This document shows, piece after piece, positions 9,356 to 18,402 of a stretch of 64,000 bases of DNA; positions within the stretch are counted from its first letter, which is position 1; every line of letters starts with the position of its first letter. The notes under the pieces are model-generated. The model saw only the letters and a list, made by a program, of their open reading frames with translations, searched no databases and was not told the origin of the DNA. Source of the stretch: Gordonia prachuapensis (lineage in GTDB: Bacteria; Actinomycetota; Actinomycetes; Mycobacteriales; Mycobacteriaceae); NCBI RefSeq assembly GCF_036350515.1, contig NZ_JAZDUE010000012.1, positions 1 to 64,000 of the forward strand, given 5' to 3'. The translations under genes were made by a program, and so were the position numbers.

Positions 9356-10528
9356 TCACTCCGAGATGCGCAGACCGTCCCAGGTGTGGTCGTGCATGAA
9401 GCCCTCGGCCAGACCCACCCGGTACTTGATGCAGCTCCGCATGATGCCCAGATATGCCAGCGGCAGCATGAGTGCCGGCCGGTTGTCGCCGGGCGCACCG
9501 ACGACGTCGCGCGCACCGCGGAAGTCGTGGAGGAACTGCCACAGACTCCGGTCACCCCGGGAATCCTTGCGCCAGCCGTAGAGCAGCATGCCCAACCCGA
9601 TCATCTTGTCCACGGTGGCATCGGGGGTGATCACGTCGTCGTTCTCCCCGAAGAACGCCCGATCGACCCGGTCCTCCGGGGCGAACATCATGATGCCGCT
9701 CGTCGCACGTGGATTGCATTCGATGCAGTAGAGACCGCGTTCGGGATGCTCGATGAAGTCGAACCCCACCTGCCCGGTGAAGTTCATCTCGCGCACGAAG
9801 TCCTCGATCCACGCGTAGATCCCGTCATGCTGCACGGACCGGAAGTTCAGACATGAACTGCCGCCGATGGCGTAGTCGACCGGATACGTCGCGTGCGCAT
9901 GTATGCGGCCGTCGTGCACGACCGAGTACGTGCAGTACTGCGTCCCCGACACCCATTCCTGCGCGAGCCACGGATTGAGCGGATCGAACTCCAACCAGTC
10001 GAGCGAGTCCCCCGGCGACACTTTGTGAACCGTCTGTGAGCCTCGGGAATAGCATTCTTTGAGAGCGAACGGGGCATCGAAATCGAGCGCGGCCACGTCC
10101 TGCGGCCCCCGGACCTCGGCGTACTTCATCGTCTGAATGCGCCGTGCGGTGAGCAGTTCCTGGAACTCGAACTTGTTGTGGAGACGGTTCTCCGTGTCGA
10201 AATCGGAAAGAAACAATTCGCATTCCGGCGGGAAGATGTCCACCATCATCGACAGGATGTCGGTCTCCTCGTGAATGGGGATGACCATGTCGACCTTCTC
10301 GTCGGCGACGATCTTCGCCAGCGCGTGACAGTAGGCGCGGGGCTCGAACTTCGGCGCCGGCACTCGATGAAACGCCGACGTCGCGTGGGAGAACCTGGTG
10401 ATCCCGATCGGGATGCTGTCGACGATGGCGACCCGGTGACCGGCCGCCGACATCAATCGGGCCAATTCGAGGGTCAGAAACGACCGCCCGAAGGTGATCA
10501 GGACGTGCTTGCGCTCGGAAGTGCCCAC
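9356..10528 (-). CDS. ATP-grasp domain enzyme, substrate unknown
   Basis: The 390-residue protein opens with a nucleotide-binding-like fold (KHVLITFGRSFLTLELARLMSAAGHRVAIVDS) and continues with an ATP-grasp region: NKFEFQELLTARRIQT, ALKECYSRGSQTVHK (probable ATP lysine) and GQVGFDFIEHPERGLYCIECNPRATSG (metal ligands E and N). This resembles carbamoyl-phosphate-synthase-like ligases that join a carboxylate to an amine. No partner pathway is visible beside it, so the substrate is not assigned. The start ATG at 10528 is near the conserved fold. It is convergent with guaD. Confidence 0.82.
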   Translation of the reverse strand: MGTSERKHVLITFGRSFLTLELARLMSAAGHRVAIVDSIPIGITRFSHATSAFHRVPAPKFEPRAYCHALAKIVADEKVDMVIPIHEETDILSMMVDIFPPECELFLSDFDTENRLHNKFEFQELLTARRIQTMKYAEVRGPQDVAALDFDAPFALKECYSRGSQTVHKVSPGDSLDWLEFDPLNPWLAQEWVSGTQYCTYSVVHDGRIHAHATYPVDYAIGGSSCLNFRSVQHDGIYAWIEDFVREMNFTGQVGFDFIEHPERGLYCIECNPRATSGIMMFAPEDRVDRAFFGENDDVITPDATVDKMIGLGMLLYGWRKDSRGDRSLWQFLHDFRGARDVVGAPGDNRPALMLPLAYLGIMRSCIKYRVGLAEGFMHDHTWDGLRISE

Positions 10529-10613
10529 CGACGTGAGTGTAGGGAGACCCTTCTCGGGTTCTGTTGTCGGTGTCGGGGTCTACGGTGTCTGTGTCTGTAT
10601 TGCCTGTACCCGG

Positions 10614-10661
10614 GTCATCTGATACCTGCGTCATCCGATACCTGAGTCATCCGATCGCTCG
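10614..10661 (+). repeat. 16-bp direct repeats upstream of membrane gene
   Basis: Two 16-bp units, GTCATCTGATACCTGC (10614-10629) and GTCATCCGATACCTGA (10630-10645), are followed by a partial third (GTCATCCGAT). They lie in the 218-bp divergent region about 85 bp upstream of the DMT-like gene, where iterated regulator sites would be placed. No regulator can be named. Confidence 0.6.
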
Positions 10662-10746
10662 AAAAAGGAATAGGCACTCAGAAGGCAGCGTTGCACAATG
10701 CTGTCGTGTGGCCCGGCCTGTCGAGACCAGTGCAGGAGGTTGTCGA

Positions 10747-11715
10747 ATGTTCGTGATCGGCGTCATCGCCGCGTGTCTGGCTGCCGTGGCCTACGGCATG
10801 TCGACCGTGCTGCGTGCGCTCGGCGCACGCCGGGTCGCGATGACCGCTCGCGACGAGGGGACCGAATCGCGGCACACGAACGCCGCCGGCGGTCCGTCGC
10901 TGCATTCCACCACGTCGACATTCATGGACCCGGCTTTCATCCTCGGCACCCTGCTGGTCGTCATCGGTTTCGCCGGTGGCGCCTTGGCGGCGCGGTTCCT
11001 CCCGTTGTTCCTGTCGCAGACCATCGTCTCGGCCAACCTCGTGGTCACCGCACTGCTCGGCACCATCATGTTGAGTATCGCGCTGCATCTGCGGGACTGG
11101 GTCGCGATCTGGCTCGTCGTGCTGTCGCTGTGCCTGCTCGGGCTGGCGGCCGAGAAACACACCGGCGGCGGCGAGAGTGCCATCTTCCACTGGGAGCTGT
11201 TCGTCGCCACGCTGATCCTCTGCGCATTCGCGCTGTTCGGCGTCTACCGACTGGGCAAGCACGCCGCGATCGTGGGTGGCGCCATGGCGGGCCTGCTGTT
11301 CGGCATGATCGCGATCGCGGTGCGTGTCCTCGACGGCGTACAGCCCACCTTCGACCCGGTCGTCCTCCTGCGCGACCCGGCCGCGTGGACGATCGCGGTC
11401 GCCGGTGCGGTCGGCTTCTTCGTGCAGACCGTCGCGCTCCAGATCGGCGCCGTCAACGGGGTCACCGCCGTGCTCGTGGTCGGTGAGACCGCGGGCCCCA
11501 GCCTGGTCGGCGTACTCTTCCTCGGCGACGCCGCCAAACCCGGCCTCGAGTGGCTTGCGATCGTCGGCTTCGCCGGAGCGGTGGTCGGTGCGGTGCTGGT
11601 GGCCTGGTACGGCGCCGGCGATCCCGACCATTTCGGCGAGGCCCCACCCATGAAGGGCGGCTGGCGTCGCGGCCGCGAGACGGAATCCGAGTCCCGGTCC
11701 GAGTCGGCGTCCTGA
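10747..11715 (+). CDS. integral membrane protein, DMT/EamA-like
   Basis: The 322-residue protein has about nine hydrophobic helices, beginning MFVIGVIAACLAAVAYGMSTVLRALGARR, and the helix-pair layout of drug/metabolite-transporter-like proteins common in mycobacteria. An insert at about residues 33-58 is polar. ATG 10747 has an AGGAGG ribosome-binding site 7 bases upstream; the longer open frame before it has no coding character. The tail is Arg/Glu/Ser rich. The transported compound is unknown. The 16-bp repeats just upstream may bind a regulator. Confidence 0.8.
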   Translation: MFVIGVIAACLAAVAYGMSTVLRALGARRVAMTARDEGTESRHTNAAGGPSLHSTTSTFMDPAFILGTLLVVIGFAGGALAARFLPLFLSQTIVSANLVVTALLGTIMLSIALHLRDWVAIWLVVLSLCLLGLAAEKHTGGGESAIFHWELFVATLILCAFALFGVYRLGKHAAIVGGAMAGLLFGMIAIAVRVLDGVQPTFDPVVLLRDPAAWTIAVAGAVGFFVQTVALQIGAVNGVTAVLVVGETAGPSLVGVLFLGDAAKPGLEWLAIVGFAGAVVGAVLVAWYGAGDPDHFGEAPPMKGGWRRGRETESESRSESAS

Positions 11716-11736
11716 CGTTCCGGCCGCACCTTCCGC

Positions 11737-11786
11737 TTCTGGCCGCAGTTCCAGGTCCAAGCCGGACTCCGGAACTGCGGCCAGAA
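11737..11786. terminator. bidirectional hairpin between convergent genes
   Basis: A perfect 16-bp inverted repeat, TTCTGGCCGCAGTTCC (11737-11752) and its reverse complement (11771-11786), is separated by an 18-base loop. It fills the 75-bp gap between two convergent genes, with the expected shape of a bidirectional terminator. It lacks a marked T-run, as is common in high-GC actinobacteria. Confidence 0.75.
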
Positions 11787-11790
11787 CGCG

Positions 11791-12675
11791 TCAGTCCTTC
11801 TTGCGAGTGCCGGGCAGGATGCCCGCGTCGATGACGGCCTTCACGTATGGGCGGGTGCGCGCCAGCAGGTCGTCGACTCCGCTACCGGACCACGCGGGTG
11901 CCGACAACAGATCGGTCTCGTCCTCGATGGCCCCATAGAGCGTTGCGCCCGCATCGGTGAGCCGATGGCCGTCGTCGGTGCGTTCGACCACACCGCGGGC
12001 GGCGAGGCGATCGACCGAGGCCTCCCATTCCTCGTCGGACCAGCCACGGGTGAGCTGGACCAGTTTGCGGCCGAGCACGCGACGTTGGACGGTCGGGTCC
12101 GGGAGTTCGGCCTCGTGGAACACCACGGCGTCGATCCCGCCGAGCTGATGGTTGACGAGCGCCGCGATGTGGTTGTCGCCGCGCCACTCCCGGATGATCG
12201 CGATGGCATGCCAGAGCGCGACGTGCGGAACGTCGGGGACGGCCGACGCGCCCCACCCGGCCGCCAGCGGACGCCCACCCATCGGCAGGTCGACAGCGAT
12301 CTCGCGGTAACGCTTCTCCAGTTCGCGGATCTCGGCGTCGTCGATGCGGTCGCCGAGCACGGCCCGGAGCTGTTCGTCGAGCATCTGGTCACGCCGGGCG
12401 GCGACCCGGTCGAGTCCGACCTCCCGGGCCGCGGTCCAGGCCGGGACGATCACCTCCGGGGAGAAGTTGTAGAAGGCCGCGGTGACGAGCGCAGCGTCGC
12501 AGTCACCCATCGGCGCGCCGCGGGCACCCACGTAGAACGCACGCGAGTCGAGCCCGGTGTCCTCCTGGGCTGCCCGGTGACCTCGGTTGAAGTAGGCGAG
12601 AACGTGGAACGGCTCGAGGGTCTCGTAGGCCTTGCGGGCGGTCTGGTGATCGGCGTCGCCGACGGGTGAGGTCAT
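11791..12675 (-). CDS. SCO6745-type winged-helix-like protein
   Basis: The 294-residue protein, numbered from ATG 12675, begins MTSPVGDADHQTARKAYETLEPFHVLAYFN and ends with a predicted winged-helix segment (TRGWSDEEWEASVDRLAARGVVERTDDGHRLTDAGATLYGAIE). This matches the actinobacterial SCO6745 family, whose role is not established. The longer open frame to 13332 is antisense to the next gene, so the later ATG was used, although no clear ribosome-binding site precedes it. It is divergent from the NTF2-like gene. Confidence 0.72.
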   Translation of the reverse strand: MTSPVGDADHQTARKAYETLEPFHVLAYFNRGHRAAQEDTGLDSRAFYVGARGAPMGDCDAALVTAAFYNFSPEVIVPAWTAAREVGLDRVAARRDQMLDEQLRAVLGDRIDDAEIRELEKRYREIAVDLPMGGRPLAAGWGASAVPDVPHVALWHAIAIIREWRGDNHIAALVNHQLGGIDAVVFHEAELPDPTVQRRVLGRKLVQLTRGWSDEEWEASVDRLAARGVVERTDDGHRLTDAGATLYGAIEDETDLLSAPAWSGSGVDDLLARTRPYVKAVIDAGILPGTRKKD

Positions 12676-12798
12676 GCGGTCCACACTCGCGTCAGGGGCC
12701 GACACTGTCAACCGCCTCATCTGCCGCCACGGCCTACCACCCGCATCCGGTCGGCCAAATCCTCCCGCCGCGATCACCGACCCGGTAGATGTTGACTC

Positions 12799-13248
12799 AT
12801 GGACGATCTCGACGCGATCAAGCAACTCAAGTACCGCTACCTCCGTGCCCTCGACACGAAGGACTGGGATGTGTTCGCCGAGACACTGACCGCCGACGTG
12901 ACCGGCGAGTACGGGTCGAGTCTGAGCTTCACCACGCGCGACGAACTCGTCGACTTCATGCGCACGTCGGTCGGCCCCGCGGTGATCACCGAGCACCGCG
13001 TCACCCATCCGGAGATCGACGTCGAGGGCGACGAGGCGACCGGGCGCTGGTACCTGCAGGACCGGGTCATCGTGCCGGACTTCCAGTTCATGTTGTTCGG
13101 TGCCGCGTTCTACGCCGATCGGTATCGGCGGACCGAACACGGCTGGCGGATCTGCGCCACCGGCTACGACCGCACCTACGAGGCGAAGATGAACCTGGCC
13201 GACGTGCCCAGCTTCGCCCTCGATGTCGGCCCGGCGATCCGGGTGTGA
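12799..13248 (+). CDS. NTF2-like / SnoaL-like domain protein
   Basis: The 149-residue cone-fold protein begins DDLDAIKQLKYRYLRALDTKDWDVFAETLTADV, the standard opening of SnoaL-like (PF13577-type) proteins, which act as small isomerases, dehydratases or ligand binders. The pattern continues with VITEHRVTHPEIDVEGDEATGRWYLQD. No catalytic assignment is possible. It ends just before the phosphoribosyltransferase gene on the same strand, so the two are probably co-transcribed. Confidence 0.85.
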   Translation: MDDLDAIKQLKYRYLRALDTKDWDVFAETLTADVTGEYGSSLSFTTRDELVDFMRTSVGPAVITEHRVTHPEIDVEGDEATGRWYLQDRVIVPDFQFMLFGAAFYADRYRRTEHGWRICATGYDRTYEAKMNLADVPSFALDVGPAIRV

Positions 13249-13252
13249 CGTG

Positions 13253-13930
13253 ATGTCGCCGCGTGGTGGGACCTTCGCGAACCGGCTCGACGCCGGCGCT
13301 GCACTGGGGCGGCGACTGAGCAACGATCGCACGCTGGTCTCCTCGGCGGATCAGGTCGTCGTCCTCGGTCTCGCGCGCGGTGGCGTACCGGTGGCCCGGG
13401 AGGTGGCGACCGCGCTGGGCGCCCACCTCGATGTGCTCGTGGTGCGCAAGCTGGGCGCGCCCAGCCATCCCGAGTTCGCGATGGGCGCCATCGCGGCGGG
13501 CGAGATCGTCGTCAACGACGACGTGCCCCGCCGGCTCGGTGTCTCGGCGGAGCAGTTCCAGCAGATCGTCGACCGCGAAGATCGCATCCGGGTCGACCGG
13601 GAGCACCGTTATCGTGAAGGGCGCGAACCGGTCTCACTCGCCGGACGGATCGTCGTGCTGGTCGACGACGGCTTGGCCACCGGGTCGACGATGGAGGTGG
13701 CGCTGCGGGCCGTCCACGCCGCCGGGGCGAGTGCGGCGATCGTCGCCGTACCGACCGGCCCGCGGGATGTGCTGGACCGATTCGGCCGCGACAGGCACGT
13801 CGACGACGTGGTGTGCGTGACGACCCCGGAGCCGTTCTACGCCGTCGGCGGCTCCTACGACGACTTCCGCCAGGTGTCCGACGACGAGGTGCGGCGCTGT
13901 CTGAGGTCCGCGGACTCAGGCGGTGGGTGA
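13253..13930 (+). CDS. phosphoribosyltransferase-fold protein
   Basis: The 225-residue protein carries the PRPP-binding loop VLVDDGLATGST (about 135-146) and an N-terminal GLARGGVPVAREVA segment, typical of the type I PRTase family often annotated as a predicted phosphoribosyltransferase. The nucleobase, if any, is unknown. The start could be ATG 13253 or GTG 13250; both lie within 5 bp of the upstream stop, so translational coupling with the NTF2-like gene is likely. Its last 15 bp overlap the 3' end of the convergent LuxR-type regulator gene. Confidence 0.85.
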   Translation: MSPRGGTFANRLDAGAALGRRLSNDRTLVSSADQVVVLGLARGGVPVAREVATALGAHLDVLVVRKLGAPSHPEFAMGAIAAGEIVVNDDVPRRLGVSAEQFQQIVDREDRIRVDREHRYREGREPVSLAGRIVVLVDDGLATGSTMEVALRAVHAAGASAAIVAVPTGPRDVLDRFGRDRHVDDVVCVTTPEPFYAVGGSYDDFRQVSDDEVRRCLRSADSGGG

Positions 13931-16531
13931 GTTCGCCTTGAGCAGCAGCGCGGCGATCTCGGAACGGTCGGCCACGTCGAGTTTGGTGCACGCCCGGTAG
14001 ATGTGGCCCTCGACCGTGCGAACCGACACGGTGAGCCGTTGAGCGATCTCCTTGTTGGACAATCCGGCGGCGACCAGATTCGCGATCTCCCGCTCACGGG
14101 TGGTCAACGGTAATGGCTGTGCAGCCTCCACCAGCGCCGGGGTGCGCAGGCCACCGCACTCCGAGGCGAGACGGTTGGCCACCGCAGCGGACGCCACGGT
14201 GGCGGCCCGACTGCCGTCGGCCTCGTGCAGCACACTTGCCTGCGCGGCCGTGTCGGCAGCGGAGAGCTTGAACCCGAGTTTCTCGAATTCGGTTGCGCAC
14301 AAATCGAGTTCGACCGCGTCGCGCGCCTCCAGCGCTTCCGCATGCCGGGCGTAGAGACCCACGAGCGGGCCGTCGATCCGCGTGGCCAACTCCTGCAGCC
14401 GGGCGGCGCCGGATGCGTCGGAGAACCGTGCGGCGGAGTGCAGCGCCTCCGCCTCGATCGCGAACTGGGCGGACGCACGCGCGTCGTCGGCAGCTTTCAG
14501 CGCGGTCTGCACGGCCAGCGAAACAGTGCCCGCGGCGGCCTCCTGCCACGACTTCGCGATGGCGAGCATCGGACCGAACACCGCGATGTGCCGTCCGTAC
14601 TTGTCCTGGGCCTTCCGCAACTCGCGCGCCGCGGAGTCGACCTGGCCGCCGGCGCTCAACGCCTGCACCAGATAGAACATCGCCGGATAGTTCCAGGATT
14701 CGGCGACGCCGCGACCGCTGTCGAGGGTGGCCAGTGTCTGCTCCATCCGGCGGCCGACCGATGCGCTGTCCCCGCGGGCCATGTCCACCACCGAGACGAG
14801 GATGCCCGCCATCCCCCAGCCCAGATACTGCCCGACCGTGGAGAAATGCACGTAGCGGTCGGCGCGCGACGCCGCCTCGTCCAACTGGCCGGTGAGGGTG
14901 AGGGCGAGGATCTCACCGAGACCCGCGGGAAAGCGGAGCAGACCGTCGGTCACGGCTTCGGCAACCCGCGCGCGTGCGGCCAGCGCGGCGACCTCGTTGC
15001 CCCGACCGGTCACGGCCAGGGCCAGACTGCCGCCGAACACGCCCCACGCCACCGCCCACGGACTGGGGTTGGGCGAGTTGAGCACCTCGTCGGACAACGC
15101 GATGGCGTCCTCCACGCGGTTCTCGAAGATCGCACACGTCGACGCGATCCCGGTGACAACGAGCGCGAGGTTGGGGTCGGTGACCTTCTCCTGGAGCATG
15201 GCGAGGATCTCGTCGGCGCGATCGGCGTCGCCGATCGCCCAGAAGACGGTGGCGAACCGCAGGCCGCCCCAGAACACCAGCTCGATCTCGTTGAGGTCAT
15301 CGGGCCGGAATCCGGACAGGACGTCGTCGGCCTCGACCGCGTAGCCCTGCCACATCAGCGACCGGGCCAGTGGTTCGGCGGCGGCGAAACCGCTGCCCTC
15401 GGCGACGGCGGCGCGCGCGAATCGTTCACCCAACGGGGCATTGGCGAAGGCCAGGGCGTCGCGCGCGGCAGCGCTCATCAAGCCCGGATCGATGGCGACA
15501 TCGCTCTCCAGCGCGAGGTCGGCCAGTCGGATGCGTTCGGCGGCGGTGTCGGTGCCGCGGCCCTGCAGCGCCTTGACCAGTTTGCCGCGCAGCCGCCGCG
15601 ACGACGCGAGCCCGAGCCGGTGGCGGATGACCTCACCGAACAGTGGATGGTTGTACTGCACGGTGAGTCGTCGACCGTCGCGCAGAATCCGCACGAGACC
15701 GGCGATCTCCGCCTCTTCCACCGCCTCGTCGCCGGCGAGATCCCCGAGGACGTCGATGTCGAGCGGTTCACACAGGGCCAGATATTTGAGGACCTTGAGG
15801 ACCGGGTCGTCGAGCTGCTCGATGCGGCTCTCCAGCAGCGACGCGAGTTCCGAGGTGATGGCGGCGCGACCGCGCAGCTGCCAGATGCCGTTGACCTGCC
15901 GCAGCGTGCTGGCCTGCCGTGCACCCTCGACGAGGTGCCGCAAGAAGAGCGCGTTGCCGCCGGATGCCTCCCACATGAGGTCGGCCGACAGGCCTTCGAG
16001 CTGTCCGCCGAGCACCGATTCGATCAGCTCGACGCTCTGACGTTTGGTGAACGGCGAGAGCGTGATCCGGGTGAGGTGGTTGTCCTTCCACAGTGAGGTC
16101 ACCGCGTCCGGGACCGACTCGCCGGACCGGACCGTGGCCACGATGTGCACGGCGCGGTCGATGGCCAACTGGTGCAGCAGGGTCGCGGAGAGCTCGTCGA
16201 GCAGGTGGGCGTCGTCGACGCCGATCACGACGTTGCCGTCGGCCAGCAGCGACTCGCGGGCCGCCGCCAGATAGGTCACCGGGTCACTGGAGGTCGCCGG
16301 CCCCACCAGGTGCGCGAACACGCCGAGAGGGATGCTGCGCGCGGATTCGGTGCCCGCAACCCACCGCACGCCGCCGTCGAGGGCCGAGGTCACGTGGCGC
16401 GCCAGGGTGGTCTTGCCGACACCCGAATCGCCGGTCAGCACAACACCACACGCATTCGTCTCACCGCGCAGTGCGGCTTCGATGATGCGGAACTCTTTCT
16501 CGCGCTCGACCAGAGGCCAATCGGAGGACAT
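13916..16531 (-). CDS. LuxR-family regulator with AAA ATPase domain (LAL type)
   Basis: The 871-residue protein has an N-terminal AAA/STAND ATPase with Walker A GDSGVGKTTL (34-43) and Walker B VVIGVDDAHLL (about 100-110), a long helical repeat middle region, and a C-terminal LuxR helix-turn-helix (LTTREREIANLVAAGLSNKEIAQRLTVSVRTVEGHIYRA). The size and order match large ATP-binding LuxR regulators, which sense an inducer through the middle domain and activate transcription. Transcribed in the same direction as the ABC exporter pair and 86 bp downstream of it, it may control those genes, but this is inference. Confidence 0.9.
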   Translation of the reverse strand: MSSDWPLVEREKEFRIIEAALRGETNACGVVLTGDSGVGKTTLARHVTSALDGGVRWVAGTESARSIPLGVFAHLVGPATSSDPVTYLAAARESLLADGNVVIGVDDAHLLDELSATLLHQLAIDRAVHIVATVRSGESVPDAVTSLWKDNHLTRITLSPFTKRQSVELIESVLGGQLEGLSADLMWEASGGNALFLRHLVEGARQASTLRQVNGIWQLRGRAAITSELASLLESRIEQLDDPVLKVLKYLALCEPLDIDVLGDLAGDEAVEEAEIAGLVRILRDGRRLTVQYNHPLFGEVIRHRLGLASSRRLRGKLVKALQGRGTDTAAERIRLADLALESDVAIDPGLMSAAARDALAFANAPLGERFARAAVAEGSGFAAAEPLARSLMWQGYAVEADDVLSGFRPDDLNEIELVFWGGLRFATVFWAIGDADRADEILAMLQEKVTDPNLALVVTGIASTCAIFENRVEDAIALSDEVLNSPNPSPWAVAWGVFGGSLALAVTGRGNEVAALAARARVAEAVTDGLLRFPAGLGEILALTLTGQLDEAASRADRYVHFSTVGQYLGWGMAGILVSVVDMARGDSASVGRRMEQTLATLDSGRGVAESWNYPAMFYLVQALSAGGQVDSAARELRKAQDKYGRHIAVFGPMLAIAKSWQEAAAGTVSLAVQTALKAADDARASAQFAIEAEALHSAARFSDASGAARLQELATRIDGPLVGLYARHAEALEARDAVELDLCATEFEKLGFKLSAADTAAQASVLHEADGSRAATVASAAVANRLASECGGLRTPALVEAAQPLPLTTREREIANLVAAGLSNKEIAQRLTVSVRTVEGHIYRACTKLDVADRSEIAALLLKANSPTA

Positions 16532-16617
16532 GGCGGAGAGTTTAGTCTCACCGGGTCATCGGTGACACAGGTCAGGGTATGTGTACCGCCGTGGGTGCCC
16601 GCCCGGCGACGCGGCGC

Positions 16618-17370
16618 TCAGGCGTCGCGACGGTCGGTGACGACGATGCCGAGCGCGAAGAGGACGATCGCGAACACCGCGAAGTAGATCAACGATCCAT
16701 ACGCGTTCCAGTGGTAGTCGACGCCGCCGAGCTCCGGGTTGAGGAAGCGGGAGCCGTTCGCGAAGGGCAGGAACGGAGCGATGGCGTCACCGACCCTGGG
16801 CAGGATCGACAGGATGCCCTCGATGGCGAGATTCCAGATCAGCACGATGACGATCGCGCCCGCCGTGTGCCGGACGATCGCGCCGACGCCGAGACCGATC
16901 AGCACGTAGAACAGCGCCAACAACGGGGTGCCCCAGAGCTGGCGGAGCACCACGGAATCGCCGAGGTCGATGCCGGTCGCGGCGCCACCGGCCGCACGGG
17001 CCAGCACGACACCCACGACGGCGAGGACGAGGGTGACCAGGAAGGCGAGCAGACCGAACACCGCGGCCTTCGCGATCAGCACCCGCGACCGGGTCGGCAC
17101 CGCCTGAAATGTGGTGCGGATGGTCCCGAAACGGTATTCGCTGGTGACGGCCAGCACCGCCATGATCATCAGCACCAGCACGCCGAAAGAGTTGAGGCCG
17201 ACGAGTGCGGTCCATGCGGCCTGTCCGGGGGTGGGTCCGAGCGATCCGCTGGTGCTCAACGCCGTCACCAGCGCGAGGCCGACGGCGAGGATCGCGACGA
17301 TCGCGACGCACCAGTACGGGGATCGGGTGGACGTCAGTTTGATGCGCTCGGCATCCATGGTCGCGATCAT
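16618..17370 (-). CDS. ABC-2 type transporter permease
   Basis: The 250-residue protein has six hydrophobic segments and the ABC-2 layout (AERIKLTSTRSPYWCVAIVAIL at the start, then EYRFGTIRTTFQAVPTRSRVLIAK between helices 2 and 3). It is the membrane partner of the ATPase encoded immediately upstream; its start overlaps the ATPase stop by 4 bp (ATGA), so the two are translationally coupled. It should act as an exporter of an unknown compound, possibly conferring drug or peptide resistance. ATG at 17358 is an alternative start. Confidence 0.9.
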   Translation of the reverse strand: MIATMDAERIKLTSTRSPYWCVAIVAILAVGLALVTALSTSGSLGPTPGQAAWTALVGLNSFGVLVLMIMAVLAVTSEYRFGTIRTTFQAVPTRSRVLIAKAAVFGLLAFLVTLVLAVVGVVLARAAGGAATGIDLGDSVVLRQLWGTPLLALFYVLIGLGVGAIVRHTAGAIVIVLIWNLAIEGILSILPRVGDAIAPFLPFANGSRFLNPELGGVDYHWNAYGSLIYFAVFAIVLFALGIVVTDRRDA

Positions 17371-18341
17371 CGCGGCCCTCCCTGCGTGGGCGCGCCGGCC
17401 GGTCCGTGTGGCCCACCGCCCTGGTACTGCACCGCACCCGCGGTCATCGACATGAACACCTCTTCCAACGATGCGGTGGCACCGGTCAACTCGTGCAGGG
17501 CGATCCCGGCATGGGCCGCGATGTCGCCGACCTGGTCGGTGACGACGTCGGCGATGTTCAGGACGGGCCGCCCGTCGTTCGCCATTCCCGGGCTGACCGA
17601 CAGGCCGGCCTCGGCGAGGACGCGGTGGAGTTCGGGCAGTTGCGGGCTGCGCACGCGGACGCTGCTCGATGCCCGGCTGGTGAATTCCCCGACCGAGCAG
17701 TCGGCGATCAACCGTCCCTGGCCGATGACGACGAGGTGATCGGCGGTCAGCGACATCTCGGTGAGCAGGTGGCTGGAGACCAGCACCGTGCGGCCTTCGC
17801 GCGCAAGGTTGCGCATGAATCCACGGATCCAGACGATGCCCTCGGGGTCGAGCCCGTTGACCGGTTCGTCGAACAGCAGGGTGTGCGGATCGCCGAGCAT
17901 CGCGCCGGCCAGACCGAGACGTTGCTTCATGCCCAGCGAGAATCCGCCGGCGCGTTTGGACGCCACCGACGAGAGTCCGACCATCTCGAGGACCTCGTCG
18001 ACCCGCCGCTTCGGGATGCCGTTGGATGCCGCCATCCAGCGCAGATGGGACCGGGCGCTGCGGTTGGGGTGAATCCAGCCGGCGTCCAGCAGCGCGCCGA
18101 CCTGCCGCAGCGGATGGTCCAGGCCACGGTAGGGCTGCCCGTTGATGGTGACGATGCCCGAGGTCGGACGGTCCAGTCCGAGCATCATGCGCATGGTCGT
18201 GGATTTCCCGGCCCCGTTGGGCCCGAGGAATCCGGTCACCACCCCTGGCCGGACCTCGAAGGTGAGGTCCTCGACGGCACGCACCTGCCCGAAGACCTTT
18301 GTCAGGTTCTCGACTCTCAGCACGTCCTCGACCTTAGACAT
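17367..18341 (-). CDS. ABC transporter ATP-binding protein (DrrA/CcmA-like)
   Basis: The 324-residue ATPase has Walker A GPNGAGKST (40-48), the signature segment FSLGMKQRLGLAGAML, Walker B HTLLFDEPVNGLDPEGI and the switch region VLVSSHLLTEM. A DrrA-like C-terminal extension of about 100 residues follows and ends in a Gly/Pro-rich tail. It energises export by the ABC-2 permease encoded just downstream. ATG 18341 was chosen because the conserved fold starts within ten residues; the longer frame to 18389 has no ribosome-binding site support. Confidence 0.9.
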   Translation of the reverse strand: MSKVEDVLRVENLTKVFGQVRAVEDLTFEVRPGVVTGFLGPNGAGKSTTMRMMLGLDRPTSGIVTINGQPYRGLDHPLRQVGALLDAGWIHPNRSARSHLRWMAASNGIPKRRVDEVLEMVGLSSVASKRAGGFSLGMKQRLGLAGAMLGDPHTLLFDEPVNGLDPEGIVWIRGFMRNLAREGRTVLVSSHLLTEMSLTADHLVVIGQGRLIADCSVGEFTSRASSSVRVRSPQLPELHRVLAEAGLSVSPGMANDGRPVLNIADVVTDQVGDIAAHAGIALHELTGATASLEEVFMSMTAGAVQYQGGGPHGPAGAPTQGGPR

Positions 18342-18402
18342 CGCGGGTGAACGACGGAGAACGCCGACCGTCTGTGCGTGTCGGGTCATTCGGCGTGTCG
18401 GG

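Noticed and set aside
11791..13332. 513-codon version of the SCO6745-type protein
   Set aside because: The first 219 codons are antisense to the NTF2-like gene and part of the phosphoribosyltransferase gene, so the start at 12675 was used.
14225..16096. 623-codon plus-strand open frame
   Set aside because: It is antisense to the LuxR/AAA regulator, whose Walker and helix-turn-helix motifs show the minus strand is coding.
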